Assembly: GCA_035310015.1 (NCBI GenBank)
Contig: DATGEO010000070.1
Coordinates: forward strand, 1-15,604
Origin: DATGEO01 sp035310015
Lineage (GTDB): Bacteria > Chloroflexota > Dormibacteria > Dormibacterales > Dormibacteraceae
DNA: 15,604 bases
Direction: 5' to 3'
The notes below the pieces were generated by a model. That model ran no database searches. It was not told the origin of the DNA and worked only from the letters and a program-made list of their open reading frames with translations. This document shows positions 6,103 to 12,450 of the stretch, piece by piece (position 1 is the first letter of the stretch; each line of letters opens with the position of its first letter). The position numbers and the translations under genes are program-made.

Positions 6103-7220
6103 TAAGCGGCCTTGAACTCCGCGTAGATCTGGTCGCGCATCTTCTGTCCGTTCGGCGTGGCCTTGCGGGTCTCGAGCGGCGCCAGCGCCGAATCGGAGGG
6201 GTAGATGATCGGGTCGCTCGTGATCGCGGCCGGTGTGTACTGCGCCGCGTCCGACTCCGCCTGCGCGTAGTACGTGTACTGGATCTCGCTGCCTTCGATC
6301 TTGGGGTCGAGGAAGTAGTTGATGAAGGTGTGCGCGGCCACCGGATGCGGAGCGCTCGCCAGGATCGCCCAGCAGTCCACCCACAGCTCGCCGCCCTCCG
6401 ACGCGATCACGTACTGCACGGGCGGCGCCGGCGTCTGGCCCTTCAACGCTTCGAAGTCGCCGTTCCAGCCCATGGCGACCCAGATGTCGCCGGAGGTCAG
6501 GTCGGCCTTGTAGTCGGTCGACGTGATCTTGCCGACGTGCGGCTTGAATTTGAGCAGCGTGTCGCGCGCCGCGGACAGCTCCGACTCCTTGTCCGAGTTG
6601 TAGGAGTGCCCATTGGCTTTGAGCGCCATGCCGACGACCTCGGTGGCGCCGTCGAGCACGCTGACCTTGCCGCTGAACTGGTCGGCGTTGTTGAAGAACT
6701 CTTTCCAGGAGCCGATCGCCTGCATCTTGTCGGTCCGGAACCCGAATCCGGTCGTGCCCCAGTCCTTCGGCACGCTGTGCTTGCTGCCGGGGTCGTAGCC
6801 GGGGTTCTTGAACCGCGAGTCGACATGGCTGAAGTTCGCGAGCTGGCGATAGTCGAGAGGGAGCAGAAGACCCTTCTCGATCATGATCTGGACCATGTAG
6901 CCGGTGGGCACGACGATGTCGTAGCCCTTGGCGCCGGCCTCGATCTTGGCGAGCATGTCCTCGTTGCTCGCGTAGGTCGCGGTCGCGATCTGCAGGTTGG
7001 GGAACGCGGCCTGGAACGACTTCATGTCGTCCGGGTTCACGTACTGGTCCCAGTTGTAGATGCTGAGGTTCGACTCGATCGGGCCGACCGGCGCCTGGCT
7101 GTTGGACGCCACCGACGTGCTGCCCGCCCCGCAGGCGACGAGGATGAAGCCTCCGGTCGTCAGCGCTGACATCTGGAGGAAGTCGCGCCTGCTGAGTAAC
7201 CGTGCGTTGGGTCGAGTCAT
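6102..7220 (-). CDS. potD: Polyamine-type ABC transporter substrate-binding lipoprotein, PotD family
   Basis: A 372-residue extracytoplasmic solute receptor. The N-terminus has a Tat-type twin-arginine motif SRRDFLQM (Arg11-Arg12) and a hydrophobic stretch ending in the lipobox VACG with Cys30, so it is probably exported folded and lipid-anchored. The mature part follows PotD: LSIYNWDQYVNPD, then YDIVVPTGYM, MGWNGD (Trp252) and EGGELWVDCWAI, whose Trp280 and Asp282 align with PotD Trp255 and Asp257 that hold the polyamine. The acid equivalent to PotD Asp168 appears to be Gly191, while the Glu171 equivalent (Glu194) is kept; this alignment is from memory. The ATG at 7220 is preceded by AAGGAG at good spacing, overlapping the potA stop 14 bases upstream. 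The Tat signal and altered pocket leave open a substrate other than putrescine or spermidine. Confidence 0.9.
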   Translation of the reverse strand: MTRPNARLLSRRDFLQMSALTTGGFILVACGAGSTSVASNSQAPVGPIESNLSIYNWDQYVNPDDMKSFQAAFPNLQIATATYASNEDMLAKIEAGAKGYDIVVPTGYMVQIMIEKGLLLPLDYRQLANFSHVDSRFKNPGYDPGSKHSVPKDWGTTGFGFRTDKMQAIGSWKEFFNNADQFSGKVSVLDGATEVVGMALKANGHSYNSDKESELSAARDTLLKFKPHVGKITSTDYKADLTSGDIWVAMGWNGDFEALKGQTPAPPVQYVIASEGGELWVDCWAILASAPHPVAAHTFINYFLDPKIEGSEIQYTYYAQAESDAAQYTPAAITSDPIIYPSDSALAPLETRKATPNGQKMRDQIYAEFKAA

Positions 7221-7234
7221 CTTCGTCTTCTCCT

Positions 7235-8305
7235 TCAATTCGTCGCTGATCGCGGCAGTACGAGGCTCACGTCGGGGGTCCAGGTCACGTACACGAAGGC
7301 GCCCGGGGCCGCCGCGGGGTTGGCGCCGTTGAGTGCGAGGTTCTGGCGCCTGACCATCACCTCCGGTCCGGCGTCCAGGCGCACGCGGTACTCGGTCTGC
7401 TCGCCAAGGAACGTGCCCGCGAGGACGCGCGCCCGCCAGCAGTTGACTCCGGCGGGCCGCGCGCCGGGGTGGATCTCGATCTTCTCGGGTCGGACGGCGA
7501 CGGTGACGGATGAGCCCTTGGCCAGACCAGCCCCCGCGCACCAGACCTCGAGCGCCTCCGGAGTCTTCACGAGCACGACCCCATCCCGGCTCTCGACGAC
7601 CTCTCCTTCGAGGAAGTTGGTCAGGCCGATGAAGTCGGCGACGAACCTGGTGGCCGGGTGCTCGTAGATCTGGCGGGGCTCACCCTCCTGCAGGACGTGG
7701 CCGTCCTGCATCACGGCGATGCGGTCAGCCATGGTCAGCGCCTCCTCCTGGTCGTGCGTGACGAAGACGAACGTGATGCCGACCTGGTGCTGGAGGTCTT
7801 TCAGCTCGATCTGCATCTCCTTGCGCAATTTCTGATCGAGTGCTCCGAGGGGCTCGTCGAGCAGCAGGACTGTCGGCCGGTTCACCAGCGCGCGGGCAAG
7901 GGCCACGCGCTGCTGCTGGCCTCCGCTGAGCTCGGCCGGCCTGCGCCGCGCGAGCTCGCCGAGGCGCACCATGTCGAGCGCTTCGGCGACCCTCCGGGTG
8001 ATGTCGGGCGCCGGTACGTGCCGCTGCTCGAGGCCGAAGGCGACGTTCTCGGCCACCGTCATGTGCGGAAACAGGGCGTAGTGCTGGAAGACGGTGTTGA
8101 CGTCGCGGCGATACGGAGGGAGCGCGGCGACGTCGCGGCCGCCGATCATGACCTGACCGGCGTCGGGCTTCTCAAACCCCGCGATGAGCCGAAGGGTGGT
8201 CGTCTTGCCGCAGCCGCTCGGCCCGAGGAGCGCGTAGAACTGGCCGTGGGGGACACGAAGGGCGATGGAGTCAACCGCCCGAACAGGGCCGTATGACTTG
8301 GTCAC
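7235..8305 (-). CDS. potA: Polyamine-type ABC transporter ATP-binding protein, PotA family
   Basis: The transport ATPase that drives the PotBCD system from the cytoplasmic face. Counting from the GTG at 8305 (356 residues): Walker A GPSGCGKTT at 28-36, Q-loop Gln74, ABC signature LSGGQQQR at 126-133, Walker B VLLLDEP at 146-152, then the H-loop THDQEEAL. A C-terminal TOBE-like regulatory domain follows (VAVRPEKIEIHPG). The start is uncertain: codons just before 8305 spell LDVELRGV, the expected first beta strand of this family, so translation should begin further upstream. In that frame the only other candidates below the TGA stop are CTG at 8314 and ATT at 8359, and ATT coincides with the predicted transcription start. 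It is the first gene of the operon, with potD 14 bases downstream. Confidence 0.92.
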   Translation of the reverse strand: MTKSYGPVRAVDSIALRVPHGQFYALLGPSGCGKTTTLRLIAGFEKPDAGQVMIGGRDVAALPPYRRDVNTVFQHYALFPHMTVAENVAFGLEQRHVPAPDITRRVAEALDMVRLGELARRRPAELSGGQQQRVALARALVNRPTVLLLDEPLGALDQKLRKEMQIELKDLQHQVGITFVFVTHDQEEALTMADRIAVMQDGHVLQEGEPRQIYEHPATRFVADFIGLTNFLEGEVVESRDGVVLVKTPEALEVWCAGAGLAKGSSVTVAVRPEKIEIHPGARPAGVNCWRARVLAGTFLGEQTEYRVRLDAGPEVMVRRQNLALNGANPAAAPGAFVYVTWTPDVSLVLPRSATN

Positions 8306-8340
8306 GCCGCGCAGCTCTACGTCGAGCGCCCGAGCTTCCG

Positions 8341-8382
8341 GACTTAAGTGCTGCTGAATGCGAAGTAAATACTGCTTAAGTC
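8341..8382. promoter_or_regulatory. Paired CTTAAG operator-like sites at the potA promoter
   Basis: GACTTAAG (8341-8348) and CTTAAGTC (8375-8382) are perfect inverted copies, and each contains the self-complementary core CTTAAG. The cores are exactly 32 bases apart, about three helical turns. One core lies in the spacer between the -35 and -10 elements, the other roughly 12-17 bases after the predicted transcription start. This is a classical arrangement for a repressor occupying both sites. The XRE-cupin protein encoded in the same operon is the likely ligand, by inference. Confidence 0.55.
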
Positions 8383-8394
8383 AGGCTTTGTCAA
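8366..8394 (-). promoter_or_regulatory. Sigma70-type promoter of the pot operon
   Basis: On the - strand a perfect -35 TTGACA (8394-8389) is followed after exactly 17 bases by TATTTA (8371-8366), four of six matches to TATAAT. The AT-rich patch stands out against the surrounding GC-rich DNA. Transcription would begin near A8359, about 54 bases before the GTG of potA. It starts within ten bases of the end of the HD-GYP gene, so the upstream gene could also read through. Confidence 0.75.
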
Positions 8395-8402
8395 GGAACG
8401 GG

Positions 8403-9737
8403 CTAGCTGCCCAGGATGCCGGCGACCGCGCCCAGAGAGCGGAGCAGCGGCGCGGCCACTCCCTCGTGGCGTTCGGGCGCGAGCGCCGGCATGCCCGGCA
8501 GCGTCGACGCGAACGCGTCGACCACCGCGCCGTCCCACTGCGTCCCGCGCCCGCGCAGCAGCTCGACGAGCGCGACGTCCTGCTCGAGAGCGGCGCGGTA
8601 AGGCCGGTCGGACGTCATCGCGTCCCACGCGTCGGCGACCGCGATGATGCGGGCGCCGAAGGGGATCTCCTCGCCGGACAGGCCGCGCGGGTAGCCGCGG
8701 CCGTCGATGCGCTCGTGGTGCGACAGGACGAGCTCTCGGCCCTTTCGATACTCGGCGAACTTGGCGAGGATCTGGGCGCCGTCCGCCGGATGCTTCTTCA
8801 TGAGCTCGAATTCCTCCTCGGTCAGGCGTCCCTCCTTGTGCAGGACCGAGTCGGGGACCGCGATCTTGCCGAGGTCGTGGACGCGCGCGGCGAGGCGGAT
8901 CAGCTCGACGTCACGGTCGGAGAGGTGAAGCCGCCGCGCGGTCCTCACCGCGTGGTCGGCGACGCTCTGCGAATGCTGGAACGTGTACGGGTCGCGGCGG
9001 TCGACGACGTCGGCCATCGACTCCACCGCGGCGATGGTCTGCTCGAGCAGCTGCAGGGATCGCTTGAGCGACAGCTGGACGGCGGCGACCGGCACCATCA
9101 TCACCAGTGCCAGCCACGGCTGCGACGCCGACACGATGGCCAGCAGGTAGCCGGAGACGTACAGGGCCGCGGTCTGCTTGATGTCGGAACGCGCCGCGTC
9201 GGCCCACACGTGCAGAGGGCTGCGGTGAACGTGGAGGCCCGCGGCGGTCACGACCAGCGCGGTGTTGATGACGTAGAGCGCGGTCGCGGCGAGCACCGCC
9301 GCCAGCGCCGCCCCGATCACGCCGTGCACCGAAGTCCCGACCCCGCGGTGGATGATCGCCGCGGCGGAGGCGGCGAGCATCAGCTGGGCGGTGTTGAACA
9401 CCAGGTCGATCGGCGCCCGGCGCGGGTTGCCGGTCAGCGGGTTGCGACGGAGGCACAGGATGCCGTCGCCGGCGATCCGGCACATGCCGACCAGGGCCAC
9501 CGCCGCCGCCGCCGGGAACAAGACCACGATCGCGAGGTCGATGGCGGGCGCGGCGTCAGTCTTGTAGCGCGGCGTGACCTGCAGCTGGAAATTCGCCGCC
9601 ACGACCCCGAGGCACACGAGAATCAGCGCCAGCATCGGGTCGGCCGAGCCGCCACCAGGCAGCACCAGCAGCGCGATCGCCACCGCGCCGGCCGGCGCCG
9701 CCATGCCGCGCAGGTAGGTGCGCAGGGCCCAGGTCAT
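8403..9737 (-). CDS. Membrane-anchored HD-GYP domain protein (probable cyclic-di-GMP phosphodiesterase)
   Basis: A 444-residue protein. Residues 1 to about 222 carry six or so hydrophobic helices forming an uncharacterised membrane sensor module. Residues about 230-420 are an HD-GYP domain, which hydrolyses cyclic di-GMP to lower its cellular level. The expected metal and catalytic residues are all present: His255 (FQHSQSVADH), His287-Asp288 in HDLGKIAVPDSVL, His316, His340-His341 in HHERIDGRGYP, the GYP triplet at 348-350, and Asp369 in VADAWDAMTS. No PAS, GAF, REC or GGDEF domain is seen. The ATG at 9737 has GAGGA eight bases upstream. It lies 18 bases after a small secreted-protein gene, so both are probably co-transcribed. 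The exact dinucleotide substrate is inferred from the intact motif. Confidence 0.9.
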   Translation of the reverse strand: MTWALRTYLRGMAAPAGAVAIALLVLPGGGSADPMLALILVCLGVVAANFQLQVTPRYKTDAAPAIDLAIVVLFPAAAAVALVGMCRIAGDGILCLRRNPLTGNPRRAPIDLVFNTAQLMLAASAAAIIHRGVGTSVHGVIGAALAAVLAATALYVINTALVVTAAGLHVHRSPLHVWADAARSDIKQTAALYVSGYLLAIVSASQPWLALVMMVPVAAVQLSLKRSLQLLEQTIAAVESMADVVDRRDPYTFQHSQSVADHAVRTARRLHLSDRDVELIRLAARVHDLGKIAVPDSVLHKEGRLTEEEFELMKKHPADGAQILAKFAEYRKGRELVLSHHERIDGRGYPRGLSGEEIPFGARIIAVADAWDAMTSDRPYRAALEQDVALVELLRGRGTQWDGAVVDAFASTLPGMPALAPERHEGVAAPLLRSLGAVAGILGS

Positions 9738-9755
9738 GACTCGGTCCTCGGCTTG

Positions 9756-9983
9756 CTACTTGATCGTGGCGCCGCCGCCGAACGTGGTCGAGCTGCTCGT
9801 CGTGCTCGCGTAGGTGTCTGTCGAAAGCAGGCTCGTGCTGGTCGTGAGGGTCGTGCTGGAGGTCAGCGGCGTGCCGACGCCGAGAGTCGGGTCCAGCGAA
9901 CAGTACGTCGAGGCACTGGCCGACGTCGCCCCCAGGAAAAGCGCGCCCAAAGCAAAAGCAAACGCGAACCAAAGTCGCCTCAT
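9756..9983 (-). CDS. Small secreted Ser/Thr-rich protein, unknown function
   Basis: I do not recognise this family. The 75-residue product begins with a standard Sec signal peptide (MRRLWF, hydrophobic core, ATSASA with likely cleavage before STYC). The mature part is about 51 residues, of which 27 are Ser or Thr, with one Cys near its start (STYCSLDPTLGVG) and almost no charge. The low-complexity region may be disordered, glycosylated or surface-associated. The ATG at 9983 was chosen because it is preceded by a purine-rich AAAGGGTGGGAG; a GTG four codons upstream is possible but overlaps that site. It ends 18 bases before the HD-GYP gene and probably shares its transcript, which suggests a role as periplasmic or surface partner of that membrane sensor. 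Confidence 0.7.
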   Translation of the reverse strand: MRRLWFAFAFALGALFLGATSASASTYCSLDPTLGVGTPLTSSTTLTTSTSLLSTDTYASTTSSSTTFGGGATIK

Positions 9984-10000
9984 CTTCACTCCCACCCTTT

Positions 10001-10015
10001 CTCCAGCTGCTGGAG
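10001..10015 (-). other. Small hairpin in the leader of the secreted-protein gene
   Basis: CTCCAG and CTGGAG form a perfect 6-bp stem with a three-base loop, ending a few bases upstream of the purine-rich ribosome-binding site of the small secreted-protein gene. It may stabilise the leader or affect initiation. A weak TAAATT further upstream on the - strand (10029-10034) could be the -10, but no good -35 was found. Confidence 0.35.
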
Positions 10016-10130
10016 GCAGCCGGTGCCTGAAATTTAGGGGTGCGGATGTGCAGACAGATCTAGACGCCGTTAAGAGTTGTGAACATCACACGTCCCTCCG
10101 GTGATGATGCGCGCCGACGGCGGGAAAGAG

Positions 10131-10193
10131 CCCTCGCCCTAACCGTCTCCCGATACCCCTCACCCTGACCCTCTCCCGCACGGCGGGAGGGGG
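10131..10193. repeat. C-rich intergenic repeat with hairpin
   Basis: Two imperfect 22-base copies of CCCTCnCCCTnACCnTCTCCCG (10131-10152 and 10157-10178; 19 of 22 identical) lie 26 bases apart. The second runs into a stem CTCCCGC (10173-10179), loop ACG, GCGGGAG (10183-10189), extendable to about 11 pairs with one wobble. It resembles dispersed CCCTCACCCTGACCC-type intergenic repeats of GC-rich genomes. It sits between divergent genes, so it is not a terminator for either of them. Much of the rest of the 9984-10271 gap shows nothing recognisable apart from the sites listed separately. Confidence 0.6.
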
Positions 10194-10201
10194 GACCTGG
10201 A

Positions 10202-10219
10202 AAGTGGTATTGACCACTT
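10202..10219. promoter_or_regulatory. GntR/HutC-type operator, dre-like
   Basis: AAGTGGTATTGACCACTT has perfect 7-bp arms around a 4-base centre. Its inner 16 bases match the Streptomyces DasR element consensus ACTGGTCTAGACCACT at 13 positions. It overlaps the -35 region of the promoter directly upstream of a GntR/UTRA gene that heads an amino-sugar operon, the expected place for autoregulation by that protein. No second convincing copy was found in the window. Confidence 0.75.
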
Positions 10220-10238
10220 GGCGGAAATGTGCTTAACT
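10210..10238 (+). promoter_or_regulatory. Promoter of the GntR amino-sugar operon
   Basis: TTGACC (10210-10215, five of six to consensus) is followed after 17 bases by TTAACT (10233-10238), a weaker -10. Transcription would begin near 10245, giving a leader of about 27 bases before the GTG at 10272. The right arm of the operator palindrome covers most of the -35, so a bound repressor would block RNA polymerase. Confidence 0.6.
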
Positions 10239-10271
10239 TCGCCGCATGCGACGGGCGAGAGGGCAGTACCA

Positions 10272-11057
10272 GTGACCAAGCAGGAGGAGACCCGCGAGCG
10301 CGTGCTCGACCTCATCGAGAGCCTGCAGGTCGGTGCCACGATCCCGTCCGAGCGGCAGCTGACCCAGGAGCTCGGCGTCTCCCGGCTGACCGTGCGCGCC
10401 GCCCTGGACGAGCTCGTCCGCGACGGCTACCTGGACCGGCGCCACGGCAGCGGCACCTACGTCACCGAGCCGAAGATCGCTCAGCCCCTGACGCTGACGT
10501 CTTTCAGCGACGACATGAGGCGCCGCGGCATGACGCCGGGAAGCCGCACTCTCGAGCTGGTCGTCACCTCCACCGGCGCCCGGCTCGCGCGGCGGCTCCA
10601 GGTCTCGCCGGAGGCCCGCCTGGTGCGGGTCAAGCGCCTCCGCCTGGCCGACGGCGAGCCCATGGCGATGGAGGTGCTGCACATCCCTGAGGCCCTCGTG
10701 CCCGGGCTCACGAAGGCCGACTTCGAGGACCACTCCTTCTACGAGCTCCTGGAGGAGCGGTACGGCATCGTCATCGCGTCCGGCAGCCAGAGCATCGAGC
10801 CCACCGTCACCAGCGAGGAGGAGTCGGAGGTGCTGCGCGTCCCGCTGCACTCGCCGGCCTTCCTGTTCGAGCGGACGACCGTCGCCGAGTCAGGGCGGAT
10901 CGTCGAGTTCGTCCGCTCCATCTACCGCGGCGACCGCTACCGCCTGGTCGCCGATCTGACCCCGCAGCGCAACCGCAACGGACGGGCCCGCAAGACCGCG
11001 GGGATCAGGCAGCAGGACGGCGAAAGGCGCGCCGCATTGAACTCAAAGGGGGAATAA
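10272..11057 (+). CDS. GntR-family transcriptional regulator, HutC/UTRA subfamily (DasR/NagR-like)
   Basis: A 261-residue regulator. Residues about 4-68 form the winged helix-turn-helix (IPSERQLTQELGVSRLTVRA, ending RRHGSGTYVTEP), and residues about 75-235 the UTRA effector domain typical of HutC-type regulators (LVRVKRLRLADGEPMAMEVLHIP, later SPAFLFERTTV). Family members DasR and NagR bind phosphorylated amino sugars such as GlcNAc-6-P or GlcN-6-P. The start is set at GTG 10272, preceded by GAGAGGG; the possible upstream starts at 10218 and 10227 lie before or inside the predicted promoter. A basic tail (RNRNGRARKTAGIR) extends beyond the domain. The stop is six bases before the binding-protein gene, so it is the first gene of the operon it probably represses, through the 10202-10219 operator. 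The identity of the effector is inferred. Confidence 0.92.
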   Translation: MTKQEETRERVLDLIESLQVGATIPSERQLTQELGVSRLTVRAALDELVRDGYLDRRHGSGTYVTEPKIAQPLTLTSFSDDMRRRGMTPGSRTLELVVTSTGARLARRLQVSPEARLVRVKRLRLADGEPMAMEVLHIPEALVPGLTKADFEDHSFYELLEERYGIVIASGSQSIEPTVTSEEESEVLRVPLHSPAFLFERTTVAESGRIVEFVRSIYRGDRYRLVADLTPQRNRNGRARKTAGIRQQDGERRAALNSKGE

Positions 11058-11063
11058 ACCCAC

Positions 11064-12350
11064 ATGAATCCCAGGAAGCTCTTGGTGACCGCCATGACGG
11101 TGGTGGTCTCGCTGGTGGTCGCGGCCTGTGGCTCGACCTCCACGGCAACGAACCCGGCCGATCAGACCGGGACGCTGACCGTCTGGCTGATGAACGGCAG
11201 CGCGCCGCAGAGCGTGGTCGACGGCGTGAACGCGGACTTCAAGGCGAAGTATCCGAACGTCACGGTCAACGTCGAGATCCAGCAGTGGTCCGACATCACG
11301 ACCAAGCTCGACACATCGCTGACCGGCAGCTCGGCTCCGGACGTGATCGAGCTCGGCAACACCCTGGTCGCCAAGTACGCCGCCAACGGCCTGCTCGACG
11401 ACATCACCTCGCAGAAGGGCAGCTTCGAGAACTCCGGCACCTGGCTGCAGTCCCTGACCGACTCGTGCACCTACCAGAGCAAGCTCTACTGCATCCCGTA
11501 CTACGCGGGCAGCCGGGCGATCATCTACCGCAAGGACATGTTCGACGGCGCGGGCATCGCGCAGCCGCCGGCGAGCATGGACGAGCTTCTCTCCGACGGC
11601 CAGAAGCTGATGGCCAAGTACGGATCCAACCCCAACTTCTCGGCGCTGTACTTCCCGGGCAAGTACTGGTACGCCGCGGCGCCCTTCGTCTGGGACTTCG
11701 GCGGTGACATCGCCACCCAGTCGGGCGGCAAGTGGACGGGCACGCTCAACAGCGCGCAGTCGGTGCAGGGCCTCACCGAGCTGAAGACCATCGTCAGCCA
11801 GCTCTCGCGCGCGGACAAGACCGGCGACGAGCTGAAGCAGGACCAGGCCTTCGCGCAGGGTCACATCGCGATGATCATCGCCAACGGCTGGGAGGTCGGC
11901 GTCATCACCGACCCCAAGAGCGGCGATCCGACGCTCGCCCCCAAGCTCGGCGCATTCCCCATCCCCAGCCACATCGCCGGCCAGACCGCCCCGGTCTTCC
12001 TCGGCGGGTCCGACCTCGGCATCGCCGCCAAGAGCCAGCACCAGGACCTCGCGCGGGAATGGATCAAGCTCCTCGGCGGAACCAAGTTCCAGAGCCAGAT
12101 GGTGACCGTGGGCGGAGTGATCCCCAACACCACCTCGCTCGTCAGCCTCAGCAGCGGGCTGCCGGCGATCTTCGCCGCGGCCGCCAAGACCAGCCGCTTC
12201 ACGCCGAACTCGCCGAACTGGGCGAACGTGGAGTCGGCCAACGTCCTGCAGGACATGCTGGTGGCGATCTTCACCGGCAAAGCGAGCATCGCCGACGCCA
12301 CGACGACGGCGAGTGACAAGATCACGCTGATACTCAACGCCAGCAGCTGA
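11064..12350 (+). CDS. Sugar ABC transporter substrate-binding lipoprotein (extracellular solute-binding family 1)
   Basis: A 428-residue solute receptor of the MalE/UgpB-type family 1. The N-terminus is a lipoprotein signal peptide (MNPRKLLVTAM, hydrophobic core, lipobox VAAC with Cys22). The mature protein shows family landmarks: LTVWLMNGSAPQ at its start, FKAKYPNVTVNVE, APDVIELGN, LYCIPYYAGSRAIIYRKDMF and the aromatic patch FPGKYWYAAAPFVWDFGG likely to stack on sugar rings. The ATG at 11064 has AGGGGGA about ten bases upstream. Neighbours (GntR/UTRA regulator, two sugar permeases, NagZ) suggest a GlcNAc-containing oligosaccharide or peptidoglycan fragment such as GlcNAc-anhydroMurNAc or chitobiose; this is by context, not from binding residues. 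A 32-base gap with a strong hairpin separates it from the permease. Confidence 0.9.
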   Translation: MNPRKLLVTAMTVVVSLVVAACGSTSTATNPADQTGTLTVWLMNGSAPQSVVDGVNADFKAKYPNVTVNVEIQQWSDITTKLDTSLTGSSAPDVIELGNTLVAKYAANGLLDDITSQKGSFENSGTWLQSLTDSCTYQSKLYCIPYYAGSRAIIYRKDMFDGAGIAQPPASMDELLSDGQKLMAKYGSNPNFSALYFPGKYWYAAAPFVWDFGGDIATQSGGKWTGTLNSAQSVQGLTELKTIVSQLSRADKTGDELKQDQAFAQGHIAMIIANGWEVGVITDPKSGDPTLAPKLGAFPIPSHIAGQTAPVFLGGSDLGIAAKSQHQDLAREWIKLLGGTKFQSQMVTVGGVIPNTTSLVSLSSGLPAIFAAAAKTSRFTPNSPNWANVESANVLQDMLVAIFTGKASIADATTTASDKITLILNASS

Positions 12351-12362
12351 CGGATAAAACAT

Positions 12363-12450
12363 CGGAAAGGGGGAAGGCCTCGATGCGAGCGGCCGGGCAG
12401 ATCAGCGCCGCGGTGGCAGCCCGGGAGTCGCATCGAGCCTCCCCCTTCCG
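12363..12450 (+). promoter_or_regulatory. Long RNA hairpin burying the ribosome-binding site and start codon of the first permease
   Basis: Bases 12363-12388 pair with 12428-12450. The stem contains an uninterrupted 10-bp helix (CTCGATGCGA 12379-12388 with TCGCATCGAG 12428-12437). It continues as 3, 7 and 3 pairs separated by single bulges at C12378, A12374 and A12366, 23 pairs in all. Inside, CCGGGC (12393-12398) pairs with GCCCGG (12419-12424). The 5' arm holds the purine-rich ribosome-binding site and the ATG at 12383; the 3' arm is coding sequence for codons 16-23. It probably lowers permease synthesis relative to the binding protein or acts as a conditional switch. Confidence 0.75.

Noticed and set aside
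8358..10037. 559-codon + strand open frame over the HD-GYP gene
   Set aside because: It reads entirely opposite a gene with a complete HD-GYP motif set and encodes repetitive charged sequence, so it is a codon-bias shadow.
10057..10068. Second DasR-like site around GATCTAGAC
   Set aside because: Only the central CTAGAC matches the consensus and there is no matching outer arm.
10078..10090. TGTGA-ACA-TCACA as a CRP-type site
   Set aside because: The arms fit, but CRP-family dyads need a six-base spacer and this has three; its distance from either gene gives no support. It is left as an unexplained short inverted repeat.
10169..10193. Hairpin as a rho-independent terminator
   Set aside because: It lies between divergent genes and has no T-tract after the stem on either strand.
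10218..10271. Earlier starts (TTG 10218, ATG 10227) for the GntR gene
   Set aside because: They lie within or before the predicted promoter, lack a ribosome-binding site and add residues unlike the family; GTG 10272 has a good site.
11043..12362. Open frame antisense to the sugar-binding protein gene
   Set aside because: The composition is that of a GC-bias shadow, with no domain or ribosome-binding site; the sense frame has a signal peptide, lipobox and family landmarks.
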